Assembly (NCBI GenBank): GCA_037157565.1
Contig: JAZHRO010000039.1
Location: forward strand, 47,368,001-47,432,000
Reading direction: 5' to 3'
From: Thalassia testudinum
Lineage: Eukaryota; Streptophyta; Magnoliopsida; Alismatales; Hydrocharitaceae
Length of the DNA stretch: 64,000 bases
Below the pieces are notes generated by a model. The model did not search any database, was not told the origin of the DNA, and was given only the letters and a program-made list of their open reading frames with translations. A program made the position numbers and the translations under genes. This document shows, in pieces, positions 21,671 through 34,168 of the stretch. Within the stretch, counting starts at the first letter, position 1, and each line of letters begins with the position of its first letter.

Positions 21671-23124
21671 CACAAGCAACCTGAGGAAGGAGGAAGGAGA
21701 GAGGAGGGTGGTTCCAAAGAGAGGACCCCCCGCTGACCCGTGAGCTGTGCATTGGGAAAAGGAGAGACCTATCGTGTGATGTGCGCAAGAAAGCAAAATT
21801 GCAATAAAAACGAGCGGGGTAGAGGATGTACGTTAAAAAAGGGATACTTATATTTATGCTCCCATAATCAGAGTTAATATCATCTGTACTCGTGTACGTT
21901 TTATATATACGCCTATATCTCTACAAATTTACTAATCAGGCATTGTTATACCTCCCAAATTAAACCTTCGAAAATATTCCTAAAATAATCCTATAGTACT
22001 ATCAAAGTTAACAACTCAAATTATAGAAATTATATTTATATTCTTAGACTAATTTTTCTCTTTTTTTTTCTCTCTTTTTGTGTTCTTCCTCTTCAGGGGA
22101 CAACTTTGTCAATGTTGACAGTGTTGACTGTGATTATGATGGTGGTGGCAACGTTAATGTTGTATGTAGACTTTGACCACTCCTCCCACCCCTACGCTCA
22201 CAACCTTGGCACCCCTCCTCTCCCATAGCACCTCCTCCTCCTCTCCAGTAACCCCCCTCCCCTCCTCATCCTCTTCTTTGGGAACTCCCTTACTCTCCTC
22301 CCCCTTGTGCTGCAACCCCCCAACCCCTCCTCCTCCACCATGATGTTTCTTTCGCTCCTCTACTCCTACACATTGCCATCACCCCCAAGCTCCTCCTCCT
22401 CCTCCTCCTCCTCCTCCTCGCCCAACCTTAATCTCTCTATTTTTTTTTTCTTCTGAATTTTCTTTAAGTGAATAACTATAGTGTATATTTGAGATGTAAT
22501 CGTGGTTAGTTTAAAACCTACACTAATTGAAGGACATATCTGTCAAATAATGTAAGTTTATAGGAGGATAAACGTAAGAATAAAAAATATATAAGAATAG
22601 ATACGTAATTAAAATAGATAGTAAGGATATGAATGTAAAATTTCAATTAAAATGATATTGTGGGGGTTGGGGGTCAAAGCGTGACAGGCGGGTGCATTTA
22701 GTGGTGTGGCTACGGTGAAGTGAAAACGGCATGGGTGTAGTAGTGGGAAAAAAAAAGAAGCAAAAAAAACAGTCCTCGACAACAACTGCCTCTTTTTTGT
22801 ACATACCAAACAAAGGAAAGAAAGTGGTGGTGGAGTGAAACCGCCTTTTTAAAAAAAAAACAAATTAAATGGAAATTCGATTGTTTCTGTTAAAAATCAA
22901 CTGTAATATCTTGTTGCAAATTGTACTTCATTCATACGTGCAGTTCTCGTGAACCAAAACACCGACTTGCATAATCTAATTCCAACGGGCTGACATGTCA
23001 AGATCTTACGGTGGAAGTATTTTGGTTTCGCTTGGAATATGCAACAAGTAGGTGTCGGCGATTCATACATGTATATATGGAACCGTACCGTCTCTCTCGG
23101 CGGCAGGATCATGGCTTACCCGGT
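21671..23124. other. MYB upstream region; pyrimidine-rich tract
   Basis: No coding domain. This is the presumed promoter-distal region of the MYB gene. 22180-22440 is strongly C/T-rich on the plus strand and includes a (CTC/TCC)n run at about 22388-22420. Confidence 0.55.
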
Positions 23125-23377
23125 GGTGTTCGCTCATCGGAATAAAACCGTTTCCTCTCCATTTTTTTAACTTAATTCCTGCATAGATTCTAGAATTGGG
23201 TTAAGTTCAGAATAAATTAATTCCATCCCCTCACAGCAAATTCTTTATTCCTCAATTCCTTGAAGTGATATATGATGACCCAAGTATAGAAATATCAAAT
23301 TTCCTTATTTATTACATTTGTTTTTTTTATCGATTCCTCCTCTCATTCCTTTTAACTGATTCCATTAAGCGAACACC
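23125..23377. mobile_element. MITE with about 20-bp terminal inverted repeats
   Basis: 253 bp. The left end GGTGTTCGCTCATCGGAAT and the inward-read right end GGTGTTCGCTTAATGGAATC match over most of 20 bases, with perfect identity over the first ten. The interior is AT-rich and non-coding with further partial self-complementarity (ggaat/attcc motifs). No convincing target duplication was found, so the superfamily (PIF/Harbinger, hAT or other) is open. It lies about 1.6 kb upstream of the MYB start codon. Confidence 0.6.
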
Positions 23378-23477
23378 TCCCATCCCGTAATCCTGCCAAC
23401 GGAAAGTTCTCAAAATGTGGCGGGTATGGGCACCTTGGATTTTTCCCTAATCACCACCGCAGCCCTTGAGCAAAAAG

Positions 23478-23530
23478 AGAAGGAAAAAAAGCATACGCAA
23501 AAGAAAAAAAAAAAAAGAAAAAAGAAAAGG
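23478..23530. repeat. A-rich tract
   Basis: A low-complexity purine tract with several runs of 6-13 A interrupted by single G. It produces poly-Phe and poly-Lys frames only. Confidence 0.8.
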
Positions 23531-23682
23531 TAGAGGTAATACCCCTCAGTCCCTGCACTCCCCTAGAAATTAAACCGCGTGCATTGAATGCGGTTGCACC
23601 GGGAAGAAGTAAGAAAGAGCGACGCCACGACCCTCCTTTTGTGGTTTGGTGTGCGCCCTCGTCTTGCAGGGGGATGCTGCTG

Positions 23683-23686
23683 CAGC

Positions 23687-23721
<35 letters not shown>
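23683..23721. repeat. (CTG)n / (CAG)n microsatellite
   Basis: A near-perfect GCTGCTGCAGCGG(CTG)n run of about 11 pure units. It gives poly-Ala, poly-Ser, poly-Gln, poly-Leu and poly-Cys frames; none has supporting domains or conserved context. Confidence 0.88.
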
Positions 23722-23723
<2 letters not shown>

Positions 23724-25050
23724 GCCCACGATTTCGAATTGAAGGCAAAGGCAGTAAATACGGCCTCTTTATTAATTACTTCTTGCCACGTAAATTTATA
23801 TTTATTTACGCTGTTCAGTTCTTTGTTTCCTTTCCTTTTCACTGTTGCTGTTTATACGTTGCATATATAACCATACAAACCAATCACAGAGGGTTTGAGT
23901 TTAACCTTTCAGCTAAATATCACAAGTCAAAGTTGTCTATTTGGGTATCCATGGAAGGATCTCCTCACGTGATCATAGCTCTATGATCAGCTGGACATGC
24001 TTATATATCTGGAAGGAAGGAACCGATGTGGGAGAGGGTAACCAAAACGGGCTCGTTTCTGGAGTAGGGAGGAGTTCTTAGGGTTGCCAAATCAATACAC
24101 TAACGAGTATTTTCAGTTGATCGGATTCGTCAGAAAGAAGAGAGGAGTGCATTACTAGCAATTACTTGCATGCAAATCTTCAAGCATTTCATTGCAAATA
24201 TATCTCAAGAATTTTCTTCTCTTTTCTTGCACGTAAATTATACATGAGGAGCGAAATGAAGACGGAGCGTCGCACTCCCGCCGTAGCATCTGGTTTAAGT
24301 TCAAAATTTACAGGTCCTTGTCAACAACACGAGATCCCAGATGCATAAAAGTGTGACGCTGCAATCAACTTCTGGAAGCAATATACTACATCGAATTCCC
24401 TTGTTTACAACTGATCTGAATCGGACATTGATAAGGGTATTTATATATATATGATTGAGTCCAGAGAGCTCAATGGAAAGAGAGAAAATGGGGATGCTGT
24501 GTGAATGTACGAATAAAGGAAAAGAACTTAGTTTTGTGACCCAGTTTCATCGTATGGTATGTATCGGAAGAGAAGACTTAACTCTTAATTATCTACTAGT
24601 CATTTTTTGAGTATAGCACAAGGATTGTGTCTTTTTTTTGGGCACATGATTCCCACTTTTTGAGGGATTTTTTTTATCGTAATCAAGGCCGATAATCATT
24701 TACTCATTGTAGAGTGCAATTGACTTGTGGGTTGCTTCGCCTTCTAAATTGTCGCGTCTGTTCTTGTGTTGCTGCCTTGACTCTCACACTATTGCCTCGA
24801 TCTTCATGTTGTTGGTGCCTTTTGGCACCCGATGTCATCAAACTTGGTGCAGTGGCAGGTTAGGCTAGCTTAGTCTTCCAGCCAATCTCCTGCTATCTCA
24901 GTATCAGGTGGACATGTGATCATGTCGCTCTAGGTGCTTTTGGTAGTGAATCAGTCGGTTGGTTTTAGTCGGTCCACTTGAGATGCTACCTCCCCATCTC
25001 TTTGATTGACAGCTCCTTGTGTTTCTAAACTTTGGGTATCTTTGTACAAG
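23722..25050. other. No gene seen; may include the chromovirus 5' LTR end
   Basis: No domain-bearing frame. The last few hundred bases, just before the decayed gag start at 25051, should hold the LTR/leader of that element, but no primer-binding site was recognised with confidence. Confidence 0.4.
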
Positions 25051-26260
25051 ATGGCCCCTCGACATGGAGCTCATGGTGGTTGAGGCAGCTACTAGGCTCA
25101 GGTTGTGGAGGAGTAAGGTCAGGGTGCTCAGGCCCAACAGGTTACGCACATAGATGTTGATTGCCTTTTTAAGGCAACATCTTCCGCAACTATAGGGTGG
25201 ACGAGGCTTCCACGACATACCGAGCGAGGAGGCCTTTGTGGGCCAAAGTAGCCACTGTGGTGGTGGTCATGTTGGAGGTTGAGCCAAAGGATAGGTTGGT
25301 GGTAGAGCAGGAGGTGTGGGATGTGGAGGATCGAGAGGTGGGCCTCCACCATCTTCCTCGCCCCAAGAGAATAGCACCGATCAGGAGTCGCCATCACGCA
25401 GAAACAAGCAAGTGAACTTGCCACGGGACCACCACAAGTTGTTCGCAGTTTTCAAAAAGCTAAAGCCTCTCATCTTCAAGGGAGACAAGGGCTTGAATGA
25501 AGCAAATGACTAGTTGGAGCAGATAGAGAAGACTTTTGACACACTACATCCACGAGAGGACAGTCATGTCCCATTTGCAGCATTCCAGCTGACTAGTGCT
25601 GCAAATTGATGGTGGTGAGCCGTTCGAGAGCAAGAGGGTGGTGAGATCAATTGGGAGAGGTTCGTGGGATTCTTTTGACCAAGGGTCTATGACTGTTAGT
25701 GCCTATTGCACCCAATTTTTGGAGCTCTCTCATTTTGCATAGTCTACTGTGGCTATTGAGGAGGAAAAGTTGTGGAAGTTCTTGGAGAGTTTGAGGTCAC
25801 TGATTCAGGGGCATGTGAAGTCCCTGAAGTTGCCTATGTTCTCCTAAGCTGTTGAGGCAATGATGACTCGTGAGGAGATGAACTGACCCCCGAGAGATAC
25901 GGATTGAGGGTCTAGGAGGAGAGTTTTCTATCATGACCATGCCTAAGGATGCCAGGAGAGGAGATACCATGTAGTACAGCATGCCTCACCAATTCAAGAG
26001 GCATCTTAGTTGGTGGGAAAGTCTGTTCCCATTGGGATCTCACAACAGAAGCCAACCTCCAATGCTTAGTAGTAGAGCAATTCTAGTAGAGCACAATCAA
26101 ACGTGAGAGGATCTCGTATCCGCAATTGATACCAATTTGAGCAACTTGGACATTTGAGGAGGAATTTCCTAATGAGGATCGGAGTTGCATCAAGGATGAA
26201 GAACACGTAAAGTGCAGGAGGTAGACTTAGACAGTGGGTACTACTGGCTATACTTATCAA
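25051..26260 (+). pseudogene. Chromovirus (Ty3/gypsy) gag, heavily decayed
   Basis: Reads from MAPRHGAHGG at 25051. The Gag core is recognisable in pieces around 25510-25700: LEQIEKTFDTLHPREDSHVPFAAFQLTSAAN, then a WW-type motif hit by stops, and INWERFVGFF. A degraded zinc-finger-like region (RNFLMRIG) lies around 26140-26180. There are many stops, several at codons that are Trp in relatives. Inference from motif order: a Tekay/Del- or Reina-type chromovirus, consistent with the chromodomain at 51900-52040. Confidence 0.65.
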
Positions 26261-26399
26261 ACCAAGGGGGATTCCAACAGTTTTGAGGAGGGTACAGGAC
26301 ACCTACACCTTGACCTAATCATAGTGTGGCATCATCCAGTGCACTTAGATTTGAGGGTCGTGTTAATGCCCTATCACTCGGAGATGCTAGAACCTCTAC

Positions 26400-26770
26400 T
26401 TCCATGGTGGACAGTATGGTCACCATTATTGATTGTTTGGTTTATGTTTAGTTTGACTTCGGTGCCTCACATTCTTCTGTTTTCACTGAGTTTGCTTCCA
26501 GTTTGAGTCAACCAAGCATTATGTTAGATGATCCATTTCTTATCAAAGGCCTAAGAGGGCAGCTCTTAATGGCAAAGTTAGTCTATTAGGGGTGCACTAT
26601 TGTAGTAGGAGGTTATGAACTTCCTCCAAATCTAATAGTTCTTAAGATGGAGGACTTTGGTGTTATCCTGGGCATGGACTGCTTGTCCATATATCACGCA
26701 ATGGTTGACTGATTCGAGAAGCGTGTGATTTTCTCTATTCCAGGAGTCCCATAGTTTGAGTTGTTGGGCA
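26400..26770 (+). pseudogene. Chromovirus aspartic protease, decayed
   Basis: The motif order DFGASHSSVFTEFA (active-site triad D-S/T-G mutated to D-F-G at 26455-26463), GYELPPNLIVLKMEDFGVILGMD and YHAMVD matches gypsy proteases (ILGMDWL type). It contains stops (for example VDx at about 26709, where Cys is usual). Confidence 0.75.
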
Positions 26771-26894
26771 GAATAGAGGGTGGATCCTTCAGGTGCATTT
26801 CTGCATTGCAGGCGATGAGGCTACTTGACAGAGAATGTACTCGGTACCTTACTTTTGTGATAGCCACGCTTGAGGAGAAGCTCAGAGTACAAAG

Positions 26895-27350
26895 TGCACC
26901 CATTATACGAGAGTATTTGGATGTGTTCTTGGATAACCTTCCTGGGCTTCCTATCGAGTGCGAGATCGAGTTTGACATCTTGTTGATTCTCAACACTTGT
27001 CTAATATCTATCATGGCATATCAGATAGGAATCATAGATTCAAATGTTCCTAATTAAGACTACTTTCAAGACACACTATAAGCATTATGAGTTTTTGGTT
27101 ATGCTTTTCAGCCCGACAAATGCCCTTGCTAGCTTTATGTAGTTAATGAACAGAGTTTTCTGCCCCTACATGGACCAGTTTGTAGTGGTAATTATAAACG
27201 ATGTTCTCATCTACTTCCAAGACTAGCTTAGAATGAGTAGCATCTTTACATGGTTCTAAATTCTTTCAGACAACATCAATTGTATGCGAAGTTCAGCAAA
27301 GGTGAGTTTTTGTTGGATTAGGTCACCTTTCCAAGACATGTGGTATCCTG
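26895..27350 (+). pseudogene. Chromovirus reverse transcriptase, internally deleted
   Basis: The start of RT (LPGLPIECEIEFDI near 26938) jumps at about 27035-27055 straight to KTHYKHYEFLVMLFSPTNALASFM, so roughly 80-90 residues of the fingers are gone. The catalytic YIDD/FIDD box is changed to IIND (near 27190-27201). It continues as LYAKFSKGEF and FPRHVVS. It cannot be active. Confidence 0.78.
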
Positions 27351-27369
27351 AGCAGGTGTCTTAGTGGGT

Positions 27370-27959
27370 CCCACCAAGATGGAGGCAATATTGAAGTGGG
27401 AGCAATTAAATTTAGTATCTGAGATACGCAGTTCTTTAGGATTTATTGGTTACTATAGACATTTTATCCCGGGATTCTCGTAGTTAGCCCTGCCAATGAC
27501 ACGGATGACCCGTAAGGACAAAGCTTTCCCCTAGACAAAGTAGTGCGAGGATAGTTTCCATGTACTAAACGAGAAATTGACCACGACACCCATGCTTACT
27601 ATCCCTGATAGTGATGGTGGGTACGTGGTATACATAAACGTCTTACATTAGGATTTGGGTTGCGTGTTGATGCAGCGTGGACACGTAATTGCTTATGCCT
27701 CCAAGAAACTTAAGTCACACGAGCACAACTACCCTACTGATGATTTGGAGTTCGTAACGATCGTCTTTGCCTTGAAAATCTAGCAGCACTACTTATATGG
27801 AGAGACATTCAAGATTCATACCAATTATAAGAGTTTAAAGTATCTGTTTGATCAAAAGGAGTTAAACCTGAGGCAACAACGTTGGATGGAATTCTTGAAG
27901 GACTAATACTGTACCATTATGTACCATCTAAGGGAGGCGAATGTGGTGGTTGATGCACT
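27370..27959 (+). pseudogene. Chromovirus RNase H, interrupted by nested LTRs
   Basis: Recognisable connection and RNase H motifs: [53 protein letters not shown] (TDHKSLKY type, Asp changed to Asn) and LREANVVVDAL. The frame is cut at 27959 by the family A solo LTR and picks up again at 34169 with LSRKPLV after the duplication GCACT. Several TAG/TGA stops. Confidence 0.8.
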
Positions 27960-28355
27960 TGTAAATTCCCTTACTAGGAGGGGGTGAGATCAGCGTGACG
28001 TAAAAAATACGGAATTAAAATATAACAATCTCACAAAAATAGCAATAAATCACATAATGTACACAATTATTTTTAGGTGGAAACCCAAACCAAGTGAAAA
28101 CCATCACCTAACCTTCTCGAGTTAAGATTTTTCGATCAACCAAGTTGATCAAATCCACTAAACGAATCACTTAAACGAGGGTGATTCGACCTCAATTACA
28201 ACCACGCTACAAGTGCGAGGGTAGAGTTCCTCAACCCCTTCTCTTCACGAGAAGGATTTTGTCCCTCGATGGAGACGGGAATTCGCAACATGAATACCCA
28301 ACCAAATAACAAAGTAAAATACAAAGAGTAATCCTATAGAGCCACCAAGATATTC

Positions 28356-31300
28356 TATTAAGACCCGTGCTGTTAAAACACTTTAAGACGTCTGGGACTT
28401 GGGTCAGAAGACTGGAAATCAATTTTTTTTTGTACGTCCTCGCGTCTGCATGCGTGCTGCGCGCAGACAGTACGTAGCCGCATTTTCTTCTCTCTCCTCT
28501 TTCCGATGAAACCCTAAACCTCACCCTTATAAACCCCCTCCTCTCCCTCACGCCACCCCACCTCCATCCACCCATCTCCTTCCTCCAGCGAGAGCAGCAG
28601 GCAACGAGCAGCGAGTGTGAGCGGCGTGGGAGGAGAGGAGCAGCGAGGGGAAGAGAGGAGAGTGCGCGAGCTCGTGAAGGAGTTCGCTGGAAAGGTCACA
28701 GCCGGTCGGGCGTGCGCAAGGTGGAGAGGTGCGTCGGGGAGGTTCTCCCCGACACTGCTGCAGCTAGAGCAGCGATCGAGCGAGCACGGCACAGCCGCGC
28801 ACAGCGTGAGAAGGCGAGGCAGTCTCTGGTTCTGGGATTTTCCCAGAATCAGACGTTTGGATCTACATCTAAACGACGTAGACGATGTCTGGAGGAGGCT
28901 CCAGGCGACTGAGAGATAAATCCCGCGACGTACACCTCCCTTTGCGGATATGGCCATGCAGGCCATTCCGTCAAGGCACTGTTCCGTGCCATGTTTAGGA
29001 GATTTTTTGTTGCACGTGTAGGATTCGCTTCGGAAAGGCACGGGACACGCCCTCCCACGCAGTTTAGACGTCTGGGCGAGGCACCAAACGGCGGGAAGCG
29101 TCTCCAAACGTCCGGAGAAGTGGTTGGACGTCTGGAACTAGGTCCAGACAGTTCAGTAGAGTCCCTGGACGTCTGAGGAGTAGCGTAGAGTTGAGGTAAG
29201 GTTCTGGACTTTTTTTAAGACGTCTGGAAGGTGTTCCAGATATCTGATATGAATCAGAATTTCTGTTTTGACCCGTTTAGGATCCGTTTGAGGTCTGATT
29301 TCCGCAATTAAGATTTTGTTGCTCTCCGTATAAGTTTCTCTACTTGTTGGAATACTTTTTATCCTATTATGATTGGGTTCTTATGATTGATCATTGTGAT
29401 AGGACCTCGTTCCGTTGCAGATTTGAGGTTAGCTGAGGCACTTGGGCCTGCCGATTAAGCCCTCATTACTCCTGAGTTTACTGGTAGAGTGGCTTCCCCT
29501 AGTTTAATTACAAACATGAATGCATATTTGGAATAAATGTTAGATCCTAGGGTATGACATAAATCCTAGGACTAGAGACACTGGAATAGTTGTATGGAAT
29601 GTATGAATTACAGTCTTGGATGAGTAAATAGAATAATAATAATTGCCTGTAAATGGATAAGAACTGCTTGTGAAATGTAAAGTATTGTTGTTAGCAACTG
29701 TTGCATGTAAATTCCTATTGTTTACAATTAAATACGAGCTACCTGTATATGAATTGGAAATGGAAGATTGAATGTTGGAAACACGAGCTACTTGAGAATA
29801 AACCTGGAATGTGAATAGTAAAGTTACATGCTACATGTGTAGCACCTGAGAAATAGAAATAAAAATGACGAAACCTAGTATGGCTTGGCCTGAGAAACAT
29901 GAGCATGAACCCCACGGAGAATTAGGAGTAGAGCTCCTGGAAATAAATGGAATGGAACTGGAAATGTGAATGGGGAAGTGAGCTAGCCCTTGAGTATGGA
30001 GTACCAAGGAGAGAGACTGTCCCCCTGCTTAATGCAGAGCGGAGCTAGCCGCCCTAAGGTTAGGACCCAAGGTTAGGATTGGCCATTCTATACCGACTTT
30101 TTGGCCCTCGCGTACTCAGTACCGGAGAGAGCTACTAGTGTAGGGAGAGAGCTAGCCACCCCACGAGACCCGATGTTCAGCTAGCCGACCTACACCGACT
30201 TGTTAGGCCCACTGGGCAAACCAGGGTAGTCAGGCGAGGGTGCGTGGATTGTGGAGGGGCGAGACCCCTGTTTGGTTCTTAGGGCTAGACCCTTGCTATT
30301 GAGAGGGTTATGCCCTATACTGGTTCCGTGTTGTGCTTTGGACGTACCCGTTAACGGAAACGACTGACCGCGTGCTAGTGCGGGGTAGCTACCCGTGCAT
30401 TTATCGCACGTGCCGTAGTTATCGTTACGTCTGTCAGTGACCTTGGGGTGGTTGAATGAGTGTAGGACCACCACAGGGGACTCTCCCGGCCAGGAGAGTA
30501 CCACGTGCTACTTCTACTCTTCGGAAAAGACTGCAATCAAGATCGTTCCCACGAGGAACATTCGAGATCAAGAAAGAGACCTGATAAATAAACCAAGTGA
30601 TAAAAGAAAGAATAATTAGTTAAAGATAGAAAGAAATTGAAAGCAACAGTTACCTATCCACTTTTACTATTTTAGTTAACTGGTTGCCACTCTACTCAGC
30701 GTTTGCTGATGTTTTGTACTCATAACCTTTTTCAGGTCCAGGTGTTGAGCAGCTAGAGCCTACGGTTGCAGAGGGTGCTGGGCCCAGTAGAGCCCAGTAG
30801 TGGTAGTTTCTGTTGTACTTCGTGAAGGTTCCCTACTAGGAGGGGGTGACGTAATAATTGCGGAAATAAAATATATAAAGCAATATCACAAAATAAGCAA
30901 TCACAAAATGTACACAAGTAATTTTTAGGTGGAAACCCAAACCGGGTGAAAACCACCACCTAACCCTCTCGAGTTAGGATTTTCCGATCAACCTAGTTGA
31001 TCAAATCCACTAACCGAATCACTTTAAAACGAGGGTGATTCAACCTCAGTACAACCACGCTACAAGTACGAGGGTAGCGTTCCTCAACCCCTTCTCTCCA
31101 CGAGAAGGATTTTGTCCCACGAAGGAGACGGGAATTCGCAAAGCGAATACCCAACCAAAAGACAAAGATAAAATAAACAATAGTCCTATAGAGCCAACAA
31201 AGTAATAAACCTAAGCTTCTATAGGAAATAGGAAACTCCCCTTTGCAAGGAGTGCGTCGACGATGACGCGGGTGCGTGAGCCACGCAACGGCGCAATGTC

Positions 31301-32849
31301 GCTCTCGTAGACAACGGCGGGAGAGCGGGTGCGCGAAGGGAATGATGCTCTCAAGATGATGGAGCTTGAGCTTAGAGAGCAAGTGCTTCTTGGACACAAG
31401 AGAGTGGAAATACTTGATCTTAGTGTATCTTGGTCTCTCTAGGTGTATATCTTGTGTGTCTAAGTGTATCCAAGTGTATTTGTGTTGCAAAGGTTCCCCT
31501 CTATTTATAGAGGCCTTAGGAAGGCTTTGGAAGGCTTAGAAAGGGTTCTATAGCCGTTGGGAACAAAGTCCAAGAGAATCAGGCCGAAATCAGGACAATG
31601 ATTACATTTGACAGGGTTATCAGACGTCTAACTCTGGCATCAGACGTCTGGAAGGCCACTTTAAGACGTCTGATTCCAAGGTCAGACGTCTGATTCTATG
31701 CGGGTTTCTCCCTGACTTGAATCAGATCTAAACAGGGTTTTTGTTCAAGTCCATCAGACGACATACAGGACGTCTGGCACTATGTCTGGACGTCTGGAAA
31801 CCTACTTTTACTGTGGGAATTGATTTCCAAACGTTGCAACGGCTAGAAAATCTCTGAGAAGAGATTTTGGGTCAGCCGAGGCAAAACGGTCAATTATCAG
31901 ACGTCTGGGAAGACCTATGGACGTCTGATAAGGCTCTAACGGTCATATACTGCCGTGCTTGCTAAGTTAGCCAACGGTCCACTATCTGGACGTCTGGCAA
32001 GTCCATCAGACGTCCTCTAAGACGTCTGGACTAAGGTCTGGACGTCTGATTTCATCAGACAGAAAACTAAGTCCAGCCTAAAAGGTTATCAGACGTCTGA
32101 AACAACAGTCAGACGTCTTAAAATACTTTATCAGACGTCTGATTTTGGGATTAGACGTCTGGAAATGCTGTTTGAGCCCTATATTGGTTTTCTAAGTATT
32201 CTACAGAAAACCTAAGTATCCTAGGGTTGTGCAGGTGTTCCTAGGACTACTTTTAGGGTACTTTGAGGCTCTTTAACATAATGTTCTAAGGAATCAAAAA
32301 GAGCAAGAAAATAAAGACAAGAGATACATGAAAGGATAAAAAAGAATCTATCCTATTCTTCTTGTCTTCCATCTCCAATCTTTCGCTCCACGCGAACCTC
32401 CTCTGTTTTCCGTCAAGCTCCTCCAATCCGTCCTGGATGCGAGCTCGAACTCCGTCTAAACACGTCCACATTTGCAATTGACCTGAAATCTAGGACTCAA
32501 ATTGCAAATGTTAAATAACACGTGTTTTTTTATCATCAAAACAAATGATCGTGGTGCTCTAGCACCAACACTTCGTTCCTGTTGTAGTAAGTAGTTGTCA
32601 CACTTCTGTACTCGTTTATTGTAAACTTTATATTCCTGTACCAGTTTAATTTTCTACTGTTGTGGTAGTGTGTACTATAGTAGTTTACTTCTTTACTACT
32701 GTACTTTTGTTACTGTTAGTTGCTTGCATGGTGAATGTGGTTTATTTTACTTTTTTTTGGTTACTCTCTCGTTGGACGACTGAGTCTTGGGATCAGTTGA
32801 GTCGGTCCGGTCTCGTGTCCTGTAGGGATTCGGGAACTGGGTCGTAACA
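28356..32849 (+). mobile_element. Family B solo LTR, split by a family A LTR
   Basis: Begins TATTAAGACCCGTGC and ends GGGAACTGGGTCGTAACA, flanked by the perfect duplication TATTC (28351-28355 and 32850-32854) inside the family A LTR. Without the nested family A LTR (30823-32570) it is about 2.74 kb, matching the other family B LTRs. It has a TATA box (CTTATAAACC near 28527), GACGTC palindromes, the palindrome TTCTGGGATTTTCCCAGAA at 28830-28848, and one copy of the 52-bp unit near 29540. Sense orientation is taken from the TATA box. Confidence 0.9.
30823..32570 (-). mobile_element. Family A solo LTR (young subfamily)
   Basis: 1748 bp, starting TGAAGGTTCCCTACTAGG and ending AGCACCAACA on the plus strand, with perfect duplication CTTCG (30818-30822 and 32571-32575). 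It is very similar to the LTRs of the young element at 2286-7350 over its whole length, with a full palindrome array (about 31625-32160). It is the innermost layer of the nest. Confidence 0.93.
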
Positions 32850-34168
32850 TATTCTTAAACTAAGCTTCTATAGGAGTTAGGATGCTTCCCTTTGCAAAAA
32901 GTCGTCGAATCGGTGTCGCGGGTGCGTGAACCACGCAAAGGCACAATGGTGCTCTCGTGAACTATGGCAGGAGAGTGGGTGCGCAAATTGATCGATGCTC
33001 TCTAAATGTAGAAGTAGACCCGGAGTGTAAGAGCTTTCTTCTATTTGATTTTCTTCTTCTTGACACAAAAGAGTGGAAAGTATGTTGCTTGGTGTATCTT
33101 GGTGTGTAAGGGGTCCTCCTCTATTTATAGAGGCTCTAGGAAGGCTTTGGAAGACCTTGGAAGGCTTCCATGGCTGTTGGGTACAACCTCCAAGAGAATC
33201 AAGTTGAAATCAGGATTAACCATGACTCTGACAGGGTTATCAGATGTTTGGTCCTAGCATCAAACGTTTGGAAAACTTGTTTAAGACATCTGGGAACAAA
33301 GTCAAACGTCTGATTTTAGGCGGGTTTCCTTCCTGACTTGAATCAGATCGAAACAGGGTTCTAGTGAAAGTCCATCAGACGACACACAGGACGTCTGACA
33401 TGATGTCTGGACGTCTGGAACATAAATGGATTCCCAAGGGAGTGCAATGGCTAGAAAATCTCTGAGAAGAGATTTTGGATCAGCCGAAGCAAAACGATCA
33501 TGTATTAGACCTCTGGGGTCCTCTACAGACGTCGGATACGAAGCTAATGGTTATTTTCTCAATGGTCACCAAGAAAGCCAACGGTCCACTAATTAGACGT
33601 CTGGCAAAGGCATCAGACGTCTGGACTAAGGTCTGGACATCTGATTTCATTAAACAGAACTAACTAAGTCCAGCGTAAATATTATCAGACGTCTGAGCAA
33701 ACAGTCAGACGTCTTAAAAGTCATTATCAGACATCTGATTTTCATATTAGACGTCTGATAAGGCTGTCTGAACCCTATTTTGATTTTCTAAGTTCTCTAC
33801 AGAAAACCTAAGTATCCTAGGGTTGTGCAGGTGTTCCTAGGACTACTGTTAGGGTTCTTTGAGGCTCTTTAGCATGAATCTAAGAAACAAAAATAAATAG
33901 CAACAAACGAAACAAAAATACAAAGTACAAAGGAAAGGAAATCTATCATATTCTTCATCTCCTTTCTTTAAGCTATCGCTCCTCGCGAATCTCCTTTGTT
34001 CTCCATCAAGCTCCTCCAATCCGTCCTAGATGCGAGCTCGAACTTCATCTAACCACGTCTCCATTTGCAATTAATCTGAAATCTATGACTTCAAGTGGAA
34101 ATGTTAAATGACACGTGTTTTGTTATCATCAAAATAAACGATCGCGGTGCTCTAGCACCAACAGCACT

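Larger units (their letters stand above)
27960..34163 (-). mobile_element. Family A solo LTR (old), split by a family B LTR
   Basis: The plus strand starts TGTAAATTCCCTTACTAGG and ends AGCACCAACA. It is flanked by the perfect duplication GCACT (27955-27959 and 34164-34168) in the RNase H of the chromovirus. Removing the family B insertion at 28356-32849 and its duplicated TATTC leaves about 1.7 kb, the length of one LTR, so this is a solo LTR. Many palindromes are decayed (AGATGTTTGG, AAACGTTTGG). It shares the insertion ggggtgagat...gcgtgacg with the LTR at 36600-38317, marking an older subfamily. Confidence 0.9.

Noticed and set aside
23451..23986. Overlapping frames with poly-Ala, poly-Ser, poly-Gln or poly-Cys runs
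   Set aside because: All are readings of the same (CTG)n microsatellite; no flanking conserved sequence.
28514..29107. Minus-strand frame of 197 codons
   Set aside because: It lies in the GC-rich leader part of a family B LTR; no domain, and the frame is not conserved in the other B LTRs.
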